Below are positions 29,101 through 37,023 of a DNA stretch of 64,000 nt, in pieces. Position 1 is the stretch's first letter; every line of letters starts with the position of its first letter. The DNA is taken from positions 124,001 through 188,000 of the forward strand of contig NZ_JACHGE010000006.1 in NCBI RefSeq assembly GCF_014202225.1, in the 5' to 3' direction. This stretch comes from Algibacter amylolyticus (GTDB lineage Bacteria; Bacteroidota; Bacteroidia; Flavobacteriales; Flavobacteriaceae). The notes under the pieces are model-generated. The model made no database searches. It saw only the letters and a program-made list of their open reading frames with translations, and was not told the DNA's origin. Both the position numbers and the translations under genes were made by a program.

Positions 29101-29675
29101 TCTAAACCATCTATTTTTATATCTGTTTGAGGTTTAGGAAATGCCAATACTGCAATATCTTTGTAATAATTTAATTTGGTTTTAGGTTGTGGTAATTGAT
29201 CTTTAAATAATTTTCCGCCTTGTACTGTAACTTCCGTAAACACGGTTGTTTGCATAGCATATTCTGGTGTAATCCATGGACCACCTGAAGATGACCAACC
29301 TGCACTGTTATGAAACGTAAGTTCTAATCCTAATCTTTTAGCTTCTTTTGCAGAAAAATGAAATAAATCTAACCACTCTTCACTTAAATATTTTACAGGT
29401 CCATCTGGAAATTCTAATTTAACATTAAACAATTGTGCTTCTTGAATACCAACTTCTTTCATCGCTTCTAAATCTTTTGTAATTCCAGATTTAGATACGT
29501 TTCCGCTAATCCAATGCCACCAAGTTCTTGCTTTAGCTTCATTTGGTGGGGATTGAAACCCTGTTTCAAGTATGCTATTTTTGTCGAATGTACTATCTTG
29601 TTTATACAAACTTTGCCCAAACATTGGGTTAACAGATAAAACAACAATCCATACTAGCAATAAAACCTTTTTCAT
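26160..29675 (-). CDS. GH106 alpha-L-rhamnosidase
   Basis: 1171 residues with signal peptide (about 1-20, MFG-QS). The N-terminal half matches GH106: ARTWWHWISGNVSKSGITKDLEAM (49-72), LELTFHNSAGWSSSGGPWI and SVEPYWGPFDNMQ, around a TIM barrel. The C-terminal part has beta-sandwich domains; the last (about 1060-1160) looks like a GH2 sugar-binding domain (ELDLGSVGVIAEVIINGKNAG). GH106 enzymes release alpha-linked L-rhamnose. It follows the GH2 gene by 31 bp and feeds a sulfatase pair. Presumably periplasmic. Family confident, linkage not known. Confidence 0.9.
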   Translation of the reverse strand: MKKVLLLVWIVVLSVNPMFGQSLYKQDSTFDKNSILETGFQSPPNEAKARTWWHWISGNVSKSGITKDLEAMKEVGIQEAQLFNVKLEFPDGPVKYLSEEWLDLFHFSAKEAKRLGLELTFHNSAGWSSSGGPWITPEYAMQTTVFTEVTVQGGKLFKDQLPQPKTKLNYYKDIAVLAFPKPQTDIKIDGLDYKNLTDRIRNHLLPDTKAITASAVINKNDIIDLTSKITKNGFIEWNVPKGEWIILRLGHTPTGKSNHPAPEGGRGLEVDKMSKKAVDVYWEGGIQPIINKLGDLIGTTVNNCLIDSYEVGTTNWTAGFDTEFKKLRGYNLTSYLPTLAGYYVESGEVSERFLWDFRRTIGDLMAKNYYAHFGELCRENGMKFSVEPYWGPFDNMQVGATGDIVMCEFWSGGYPFFDSPKFVSSIAHLNGSSIVGAESFTGIGGWDEHPAVLKSIGDQAWAQGITRFIFHTYVHQPWDVAPGLALSYHGTDFNRLNTWWSQGKGFMDYIARSQFLLQQGQNVADVLVFTGESSPNTAFLMPEIKAMGFDYDLIGANKLAGLTVKNGDIYTSVGNKYKVLVLPTSSWMKPETLSKIAALTKAGAKVIGERPYKSPSLENYPKSDDKIDKLAENLWNSGLVKKITIQEFLSKSKTPSDFRIEEGDASDISFIHRKTEDADIYFIANAKKESREITGRFRVKGKQPELWNSESGEVKSLAVWVDNEDGTTSVPIQLGMEASVFVIFRKPVAASAHITKISETLKKPQLEPLSNLKIIKAEYGSFLQDGLVDITDKVKAAVEDNKLKLQAGRGFCDCDPAMGYKKEFRMEYKIGEEIKRIYVEEREFVNIDATDKGSLTILKAVFGKFKPETKEVPKYYKTFDITEKIKGMVSSGVLEIPIEKSLIDGHVTEGKNKVLRLTFSTDGVEHVVSVPEGRVLNLSKDISKTKLVNTNGKVNWVTSYPGEITYQTSLGKNKTIKVKSVPKPIELVGDWNIEFKENLSTPIKTVFNNLVSWSNSDNNAIKYYSGTATYQKNFNISKKIFKKDTSFELDLGSVGVIAEVIINGKNAGILWKAPFRINIDAFVKAGQNTLEVRVTNLWPNRLIGDENLSLDFERKGEKTKSLPNWLLNDTERPSKRTTFSSWKHYNKNDELRSSGLLGPVQINISVVKELK

Positions 29676-29706
29676 TTTTAATCTTTAAATTAATTTAATT
29701 TTTACC

Positions 29707-32700
29707 TTAATCAATAAACAACTCATCAATAAAGGGTCCGCTGTGGCCAGCTGTTTCAATCCTAATATTATTTGCTCCGGCTTTAAGTCTTAATATGGCA
29801 GGAACGAATTTCCATTCTTTTTCCCAACCTCCAGTTGGTTTAAATTCTAGAGTTCTTATAAACTCATCGTTTAGATATAACTTCATGGTATGTAATTCCC
29901 CTTCATTATTATGCATATACCTAAAACGCATACCATAATCACCTTCTTCACCATCGTTTTCTTGATAGAACGTTATAGCGCCTTCTTTACCATCAAACCT
30001 TACAAATCCACTACCTTTATAACGGTGTGCCTGCTTACTAACTTTTGCATCACCTTCTAAAACACCTTCTTCCGCAGAAATGTTTACCCCTCTTCCTATC
30101 CACATATCTTTAGAGTGTTCGTTTCCCCAAAATAAGCCTTTGTTTTTACCAAAGGTTTCTTCCATATTTAAAACAACTTTGCCATTTTGTTTTACTACTG
30201 CTTTTACTATTGTAGCATCTGCAACTTTAAAAGCACCTTTATAAATAACACCTTTTGTTTCTGGATTTTCGCCATTTACAGTATAAAGAATTTCTAAACC
30301 ATCTGTATTTGAAGTCCCAAAAACTTGAATCTGTTTGGCATCAATGGATATTTTATTTGAAGTGTATAATGCCTTATCTCCTAAAATTGAAGCTGTTATT
30401 AGTGAAGCTTTTTCTGCATTTGGTAACGCTCTTAAAAACAATCTCGTTTTCCCGAAAAACAAGGCTCTAAAATCTGATTTTGTTCTACTTGTAGGGTCAA
30501 TAGGATTTCCATTTTCCATAGAAATTTTCTTTACATCACCTTGAATATTATAGTAAACTTTATTTTCGCCGTAGGGATATAAATTATCATTTTCGTCTAA
30601 TCCTTCTGAACTGATAATATAACTTGTGGTAAAAGAATCTTCGGCAGCTAACTTTTGAATACTTGTCTTTAATTTTGATGGTTGCTTGCTGGTTGAAAAA
30701 GACGTGCGTTTTACCTCTTTACCACCAATGTATGCCACGGCTTCTAGTTTTCCGTCTTGATAAGGTACCATCCATTCGCATTGCATTTCGTTCCAAACAG
30801 TTCCTGGTTTGTCTTTTCCAAGTGATTTTCCATTTAAAAATAATTCAACTTCATCTGCATTAGAATATACCCAAACCGGAATAATCGTTCCTTTTTCCAT
30901 TCTGGGATGCGTCCAATGAGGAAGCATGTGAATCATAGTTTCTTTGGTCCATTGACTTTGATAGAAATAAAACAAATCTTTTTTAAATCCTGCTACATCT
31001 AAAGCACCTCCCATAAATAAATTAAATGGTAAACCTCCATGTACTAAACCTGCTTCACCATAATAATCGAAACCTGTCCAACGGAAATGACCACTATGCC
31101 AAGGATTATCTCGCATTACTTCCCAGTATTTTCTAGCTGATACTCTTACCGTAGCATTATCGTAAGACGAATTGAAACTTTGTTTTCTGTTTCGCCAATT
31201 TTTAGGGTTGATTCCTTCATAAAAAAAGATTTCTTTTTCGGTTAAATTTGGCAATTCGTAAGTTCCTGGTAATTCGTTATCTCGCCACCAAGTTTGTGTT
31301 CTGTAATAACCTCTTGTTTGCCAAGTATGTGGCGCTTCGGTAGAAATAAATGGTTTATCAAAGGTTTTACTTTCTATAAACGATTTGGTTTCTGCCCCTC
31401 CGTTAACACCTGTAATATCCATATCTTCTGGATTTCCTGCGCCTGATGTAAATAATCGTGTTGGGTCTAAACTTTTTCCGAATTTCACCAATTCTGGTGC
31501 AACATCACTATGGGTTTCGTTACCTAAACTCCACACAAAAATACTTGGATGATTGCGGTCTCTGGTAATCCATTCTTTTACATCGCGTTGCCACCATTCA
31601 TCAAAGGCTTGTTTGCCATAATCTTGAGGTGCTTTTTTGTGCCAACCATCAAAAATTTCATCCATCACCAACAGACCAATTTCATCACATAAATCATAAA
31701 ACATTGGAGGAGTTGGGTTGTGCGACGGGCGAATGGCATTAATCCCCATATCTTTTAAAGATTGTAATTTCCAGCGTAACAAAGGCTTTGTCCAAGCGCC
31801 TCCAACAGGTCCGCCTTCCCAATGCTCACAAACACCTTTTAATTTTACGTTTTCGCCATTTAACCAAAAACCTGTTTTAGTTTCCCATTTTACTGTTTTA
31901 AAGCCGAACGTTGTTTCTACCTCGTCAATTACTTTTTTACCATCTAAAATTTTGGTAATAGCTCTATATAAGGTTGGCGTTTCTGGACTCCATAATTGTG
32001 GTTTTTCTATTTCAAATTGATAAGTTGGATTTGATCCTTTTAAGCTTTCATTTTTTTTAGTCAATTCTTTTCCCTCTGGAGAAAACAATTTCACTTCATA
32101 TTTTAGCTTGTTTACATCGCCATTAATTTCTGCATCAATAGAAACAGTTGCTTTATCTTCTTTAATAGAAGGCGTTTTTATAAAAATACTATTGGGTTTA
32201 AAATGCGTTGGATTTACGACTACTAATTTTACTGGGGCATAAATTCCACAAGGATGATACCAACGTGCCGATGGCTCTAAACTATTATCAACTCTTACAG
32301 TAATACTATTTTCACCTTCTTTTAAATACTTTGAAATATCATATATAAAACTAATGTAGCCATATGGTCGTTTGCCTAAATGATTGCCATTTATCCAAAC
32401 TTCGCTATTCATGTAAACTCCATCAAAATTGATGTATGTTGTTTTAGAAAGACTTTCTTTTTTTACGTTAAAAACTTTCCTGTACCAACCTATACCACCA
32501 TCATGATAACCACCACCTTGACCTTGATCGCCATCAGCACGAACACCTTTTTCGAAAGACCAATCGTGAGGAATGTTTAATGATTGCCAAGAGGAATCAT
32601 CATAAATTTCTGCAGAAAAGGCTGGACTATCTTCTAAAATAAAACGCCAATTGTTGTTAAAATTTATTTCAGTGCGTTGAGAAAAACATTGCAAATTAAA

Positions 32701-32751
32701 AACCACTAATGTAAAAATGATAAAGACCTTATTTTTAAAGCAAACTTTCAT
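29707..32751 (-). CDS. GH2 glycoside hydrolase (beta-galactosidase/glucuronidase-like) with C-terminal CBM-like domain
   Basis: 1014 residues, signal peptide (about 1-24). GH2 layout: sugar-binding domain (25-180, NNNWRFILED, DGVYMNSEVWING), immunoglobulin-like domain (185-285) and TIM barrel (290-600) with acid/base Glu412 (LGNETHSD) and nucleophile Glu472 (ISTEAPHTW). Then a DUF4982-type domain (about 640-720, WVYSNADEVELFLNGKSLG) and a C-terminal beta-sandwich like CBM6/35 (about 880-1014, IRIETAGHSGPFIDELFID). Exo-acting beta-glycosidase; galactoside, glucuronide or other specificity cannot be told. First gene of a five-gene block with GH106, two sulfatases and a lyase, under the shared promoter at 32860-32907. 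Confidence 0.9.
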   Translation of the reverse strand: MKVCFKNKVFIIFTLVVFNLQCFSQRTEINFNNNWRFILEDSPAFSAEIYDDSSWQSLNIPHDWSFEKGVRADGDQGQGGGYHDGGIGWYRKVFNVKKESLSKTTYINFDGVYMNSEVWINGNHLGKRPYGYISFIYDISKYLKEGENSITVRVDNSLEPSARWYHPCGIYAPVKLVVVNPTHFKPNSIFIKTPSIKEDKATVSIDAEINGDVNKLKYEVKLFSPEGKELTKKNESLKGSNPTYQFEIEKPQLWSPETPTLYRAITKILDGKKVIDEVETTFGFKTVKWETKTGFWLNGENVKLKGVCEHWEGGPVGGAWTKPLLRWKLQSLKDMGINAIRPSHNPTPPMFYDLCDEIGLLVMDEIFDGWHKKAPQDYGKQAFDEWWQRDVKEWITRDRNHPSIFVWSLGNETHSDVAPELVKFGKSLDPTRLFTSGAGNPEDMDITGVNGGAETKSFIESKTFDKPFISTEAPHTWQTRGYYRTQTWWRDNELPGTYELPNLTEKEIFFYEGINPKNWRNRKQSFNSSYDNATVRVSARKYWEVMRDNPWHSGHFRWTGFDYYGEAGLVHGGLPFNLFMGGALDVAGFKKDLFYFYQSQWTKETMIHMLPHWTHPRMEKGTIIPVWVYSNADEVELFLNGKSLGKDKPGTVWNEMQCEWMVPYQDGKLEAVAYIGGKEVKRTSFSTSKQPSKLKTSIQKLAAEDSFTTSYIISSEGLDENDNLYPYGENKVYYNIQGDVKKISMENGNPIDPTSRTKSDFRALFFGKTRLFLRALPNAEKASLITASILGDKALYTSNKISIDAKQIQVFGTSNTDGLEILYTVNGENPETKGVIYKGAFKVADATIVKAVVKQNGKVVLNMEETFGKNKGLFWGNEHSKDMWIGRGVNISAEEGVLEGDAKVSKQAHRYKGSGFVRFDGKEGAITFYQENDGEEGDYGMRFRYMHNNEGELHTMKLYLNDEFIRTLEFKPTGGWEKEWKFVPAILRLKAGANNIRIETAGHSGPFIDELFID

Positions 32752-32859
32752 ACTGTTTTCATTATTCGTTTAAAATAGTTACCAAAAAATAACTTAAAAT
32801 AGGATTTCACAAAATTTTTTATGCTTAAGTCCTTTCCCTATTATTTTAAAGTATCTAAA

Positions 32860-32907
32860 CAAACATAATTCTAAAAACAAACTCTTTTATCCTGTGGTGT
32901 CATGGCA
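32860..32907 (-). promoter_or_regulatory. Shared PUL promoter of the GH2 block
   Basis: Direct repeats TATCCTGTGG (32888-32897) and TGTCATGGCA (32898-32907), 20 bp, then TATGTTTG (minus strand of 32860-32867), a perfect TAnnTTTG box. The predicted leader is about 100 bases. The 345-bp gap around it holds no gene. Confidence 0.8.
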
Positions 32908-33069
32908 TTAAATAATACTTAAAATACAACTTTCATATTAACACCATGAGTGTTTAGGTTACAGATTTTAACCTTGGTAGTTTATGTAGTTTTAAATATT
33001 AATTTTATTTTTAGAAGTAAAAAAATCAGGATAAAAACTAATAAATTTATAAAGACATATTCGCACTAA

Positions 33070-33086
33070 AAAGAGCGGTCGCTTTT
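33070..33086 (-). terminator. Weak hairpin after the PL8-like gene
   Basis: Short imperfect inverted repeat AAAGAGCG-GT-CGCTTTT with A and T runs, within 30 bases of the stop of the PL8-like gene. Possible terminator. Confidence 0.4.
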
Positions 33087-33096
33087 ATAATTACAC

Positions 33097-35217
33097 TTAT
33101 TTACTTAAACGATATTGAGCCGACTTTCCAGCTTGATCGCCTTGAGGCAATTGGATTGTAAGTTGGGTTTGCCCCTTGCTATAAGTGCTACCTTCAAATG
33201 CATAATGTCCTTTTAAATTCACTTCAATTTCAGTCAGTTTATGAGAAGGATCGCTAACCGACAATACCAATGCATCTTGCTTACGCTCCAGCATTAATAC
33301 ACATGGTTTATTTACAGAAATCCCTCCGTATATTTCTGACAGGCCTTCACTATAAAAAACAATACCTGCCCAAGTTCCATCATTAGATTCAACGGATTGT
33401 TGTGCTTCGGAATTTACAATCTTAAAAGGTTTGTTTTTATTTAAATGAATCATGGCATCTTCTGAAGCATTAGGAATAAGGATGTATTCATATTTTTCAT
33501 TCTTGGGTTGTTTACCGTGCTCTAAACATAATTTAAAAATGTTTTCGGTAAGTATTACAGGCCTGTAACGCTTAGCAACATTATTCCAACTTCCTTCTAA
33601 AATTTGAGTAGAGAGTTTTACCTGCCTTTGATTTGGAAATAGATACCCAATTTGGTCGTGTAATACCCAATTTATTTCCTGAGATGCTCCTATTCTTGAT
33701 GTTTTCTTTACACTATTGTTTTCACTTACTAAAACACTTCCTTTTAAAAAGGACTGATTTATGGTAGTCGTTACAGGAAAAGCTGAATTTGTTGTAATAC
33801 CACTGCCCAAGCAAACTACTTTATCATTAATCATAAACCATGATTTTTTAGCAGCTAACCCATCTCGATTATAGTTCATTACAGCAATACCATTTTTACC
33901 ATCGCAAACTCCACCAACAAAAGTACCATTGGTTTTAAAGCCACTAAACTTAATAATAGGTAATGCTGATGTGTCTTGAATTATAGTTGTACCGGGAAGC
34001 TTTTTCCAATCCCAAAAAGGAAATACATTTCTATATGCTTCACCATGGGTAGATAATAAAGCTACACCATCTCCCATGTAATACCCTTGTATATTTTCTT
34101 GATTAACCGACTCCGTACCTACAACACGCTTAGAACTCATTTTAACCGAAAAATAAAAATCTTGCCTTCTATGTACATGAAAATCCGATTTCCAAAAGTG
34201 TTTGTTTCCTAATAAGGTTTTAGTATTTAAGACATCCTCATAAGCCTTCGTATGCGTTGTATCAAGGGTTTTCATCTGCTCTAAACACCTTTTTAATCGT
34301 ACTGCTTTCTTTTCTTGCTCATTTTCAAAAAGTTGTCTGCCAGATGCATTTACATCGTAAGTATTATTCCAAATTACCCATTGCTGCCCCTTTAAAATAT
34401 ACTCTCGTAAAAATTCAATTTTATGATCTTCAAATTGAAAAGGTGTATTATTCACAAACGTGTAACACTTAATCATATCTTCTAAATAAGACAAACCGTA
34501 ATTTCCAAATTGAAGTTGAGCACCGTGCTCATGATACGACCAATCTGACTTAACACCTACACCATTAGCTATTTTTAATTCATCTTGAATAGCTTTACTA
34601 GCTATTGAAACCGAATCTTGCTTACGAAGCAACAACGAACGCAATAAAACATTAGTAGAAAGCCAAACTTTATTTTGCCCAGACATTTTTATTTTAGCTC
34701 GATTGAGTAAAACGATAGCTTTATCTTGTTGCTGTTTAGATAATTCGTTTTCCATTAAAAAAAGTGTTGGCAGTAATAACTCAGGAACTCCAATATGTTG
34801 GTCGTGCCAATTGGTACTTAAAAAATCATTATCCAACCAATAATTTAATGCCTTATGAATTTTATGTGAAACATCTTTATCCTTGTAAAAACTAGAGGTT
34901 TTATTTTTATAATGAATGGCTAAACTTTGGACATGTTGTACATGATTTTTTACTGGCCAACCACCTCGAACCTTATTAGAATAATCTATAGTTGACCAAG
35001 ATCCATCTTCCTGTAAATTTTCTAATAATAGATTAATAACATCATCATTAATTTCATAATTTAGATAATAATTAATAACATTTTTATGAAATTCTTCTAA
35101 GTCCGATGGATATCGCACATTAATGCCTTTATCCGAAACAAAAGTATTGCAACTAAGCCCCAAAAACATTACACAAAGACCTAGTAATTTTATTATAACC
35201 TTATTCTTATTTATCAT
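33097..35217 (-). CDS. PL8-family-like polysaccharide lyase lipoprotein
   Basis: 706 residues from the Met at 35217, chosen because a lipoprotein signal (MFLGLSC, Cys23) follows; an upstream Met would add 12 residues. The order of motifs is that of PL8 lyases (chondroitin AC, hyaluronate, xanthan lyases): STNWHDQHIGVPELLL (134-149) for the usual NWW-EIG-P, GQNKVW with the presumed catalytic Asn182, DWSYHEHGAQLQFGNYG with presumed His231 and Tyr240, and ASGRQ with Arg294. C-terminal beta-sandwich domains follow. PL8 enzymes cleave uronic-acid glycans by beta-elimination. The substrate here is probably the locus polysaccharide rather than an animal glycan. It follows a sulfatase by 54-90 bp. 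Confidence 0.82.
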   Translation of the reverse strand: MINKNKVIIKLLGLCVMFLGLSCNTFVSDKGINVRYPSDLEEFHKNVINYYLNYEINDDVINLLLENLQEDGSWSTIDYSNKVRGGWPVKNHVQHVQSLAIHYKNKTSSFYKDKDVSHKIHKALNYWLDNDFLSTNWHDQHIGVPELLLPTLFLMENELSKQQQDKAIVLLNRAKIKMSGQNKVWLSTNVLLRSLLLRKQDSVSIASKAIQDELKIANGVGVKSDWSYHEHGAQLQFGNYGLSYLEDMIKCYTFVNNTPFQFEDHKIEFLREYILKGQQWVIWNNTYDVNASGRQLFENEQEKKAVRLKRCLEQMKTLDTTHTKAYEDVLNTKTLLGNKHFWKSDFHVHRRQDFYFSVKMSSKRVVGTESVNQENIQGYYMGDGVALLSTHGEAYRNVFPFWDWKKLPGTTIIQDTSALPIIKFSGFKTNGTFVGGVCDGKNGIAVMNYNRDGLAAKKSWFMINDKVVCLGSGITTNSAFPVTTTINQSFLKGSVLVSENNSVKKTSRIGASQEINWVLHDQIGYLFPNQRQVKLSTQILEGSWNNVAKRYRPVILTENIFKLCLEHGKQPKNEKYEYILIPNASEDAMIHLNKNKPFKIVNSEAQQSVESNDGTWAGIVFYSEGLSEIYGGISVNKPCVLMLERKQDALVLSVSDPSHKLTEIEVNLKGHYAFEGSTYSKGQTQLTIQLPQGDQAGKSAQYRLSK

Positions 35218-35307
35218 AATACGTCTTGTTAAATATATGGGCTTAATAGTCATTAAAACTAAATGGCTTAAACTTACTAAGAACTATGTAGTGGATTAAC
35301 ACATGAG

Positions 35308-36891
35308 TTAATCGATCGTTGGAATACTTCCCCACCATGTTTTATTGGGTTCCCAATTTTTATCTAGCATGCCTTTACGCAGGGATTCATGAAATTTAGT
35401 CATATCTGCCTTCTTTTTTATTATAGCAAGCTGTTCTTTTTGTGGATTATAGAGTGGATCGGGACTTGGGTATTTAGCCCCAACTTCTTGTAACCATTGC
35501 ATTAGGTTTTTATACATTTCTTGAGTGCGCATGGGTTGCTGCACAGCCAAATCATTATCCTCATGAATATCTATTGCTAAATTGTACAATTCATTACTTC
35601 CATCTTCCCAATAATGAATAAGCTTCCAATTACCTTCTCGTACTATTGAAACCGGTCTTCCTCCCTGATTTCCGTAATGCGGATAATGCCAATATAATGG
35701 TCGTTTCTGCATTATTTCACCTTTAAGAGCTGGAACGATACTTTTTCCATCTACGTGAACTTCTGGAAGTAATGGTAATCCTGAAAGCTCTAATAAGGTT
35801 GGAAAAAAATCTGAGCCCGATACCGGAGTTTTATTCTTTTGCCCACCATGATTCATCCAAGGCACATGCACGAGAAATGGCACCCGAATTCCACCTTCCC
35901 ACTGATAGCCTTTACCACCTTTTAAAGGTAAACAATTGGTTGAATAATTATCACCAGAAACTACACCGCCATTATCAGAAGTAAAAATTACAATCGTGTT
36001 TTTATCTAATCCACTATCTTTTAACTGTTTTAAAACCAAGCCTACAGCATCGTCCATAGTTTCAACTAAACCTGCATAAACCGGATTATCTTGGTGCTTT
36101 CGCATGGGTAAAAAGTAGCCGTCTTCAAAACCTTTATCTGCTATACCACTTCTCTGCGCTTTTTCTCGGTATTTATTCCATTTTTCCTTGTTGGTTTGTA
36201 TTGGACCATGTACGGCATAGAAGGATAAATAAGCTAAAAATGGTTTATCTTTTGTGTTTTTTATAAAATTTACTGTTTCCTTGGCTAAACGTATAGAAAG
36301 GTTTTCTCCCTTCTCAGTATCTTTTAATTTAGGGTTATTAAATGGTGCAAAATACCCGCCTGCTGGACTTCCTCTATGATATCCTCCTTTATTATAATCG
36401 AATCCATAATCTTCAGGATAATATCCAACATCTCCAAGATGCCATTTACCAGCAAAAAAAGTGGAATAGCCTGCGTTTTTAAATGCTTTTGGTAAGCTTA
36501 CCAAATTGGTATCTATATTATGTTTATAGGCAGCTGGCAACATTTTAGAATATCGTTTTTTATTTCTCCATTCTTCCCCTATAGGTGCGCCAATCCAATC
36601 TGTAATACCGTGTCTTGCTGCAAACTGTCCAGTCATTAAAGTAGCTCGAGATGGACTGCAAACCTGAGAACCAGCATAACCATTTGTAAACACCATACCA
36701 GAATTAGCAATAGCATCTATGTTTGGAGTTTCGTAGTATGAACTACCCATGCAGCTTAAATCTGAATACCCTAAATCATCAGCTAAAATAAAAAGGATAT
36801 TAGGCTTTTCTTTGACAACAATTTCATTGGTTTTTAAAGCACAAGACATAAACAAAAAACCAATACATGCTACTATTATAGATTTGTTCAT
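35308..36891 (-). CDS. S1-family sulfatase (arylsulfatase A-like) lipoprotein
   Basis: 527 residues, lipoprotein signal with Cys17. ADDLGYSD metal site (37-44), formylglycine motif VCSPSRATLMTG with Cys78, GKWHLGD near 150 and FTSDNGGVVSGDN near 305. Canonical in every motif I can see. It is the closest in pattern to N-acetylgalactosamine/arylsulfatase A-type S1 enzymes, but that says little about the algal substrate. Between the GH78 pair and the PL8-like lyase, probably with the latter. Periplasmic or outer-membrane bound. Confidence 0.9.
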   Translation of the reverse strand: MNKSIIVACIGFLFMSCALKTNEIVVKEKPNILFILADDLGYSDLSCMGSSYYETPNIDAIANSGMVFTNGYAGSQVCSPSRATLMTGQFAARHGITDWIGAPIGEEWRNKKRYSKMLPAAYKHNIDTNLVSLPKAFKNAGYSTFFAGKWHLGDVGYYPEDYGFDYNKGGYHRGSPAGGYFAPFNNPKLKDTEKGENLSIRLAKETVNFIKNTKDKPFLAYLSFYAVHGPIQTNKEKWNKYREKAQRSGIADKGFEDGYFLPMRKHQDNPVYAGLVETMDDAVGLVLKQLKDSGLDKNTIVIFTSDNGGVVSGDNYSTNCLPLKGGKGYQWEGGIRVPFLVHVPWMNHGGQKNKTPVSGSDFFPTLLELSGLPLLPEVHVDGKSIVPALKGEIMQKRPLYWHYPHYGNQGGRPVSIVREGNWKLIHYWEDGSNELYNLAIDIHEDNDLAVQQPMRTQEMYKNLMQWLQEVGAKYPSPDPLYNPQKEQLAIIKKKADMTKFHESLRKGMLDKNWEPNKTWWGSIPTID

Positions 36892-37023
36892 TTACACAAT
36901 TATTTATTTTAGCGGTTATTGCATTTTCAGCTTTAGTTTATATTTTTTTAAGACTTAAAACCTATAAGTAAATCTTGTAAGGATAACTGTTTACTACATT
37001 ATAACTTAATAAAATCACCGTAT

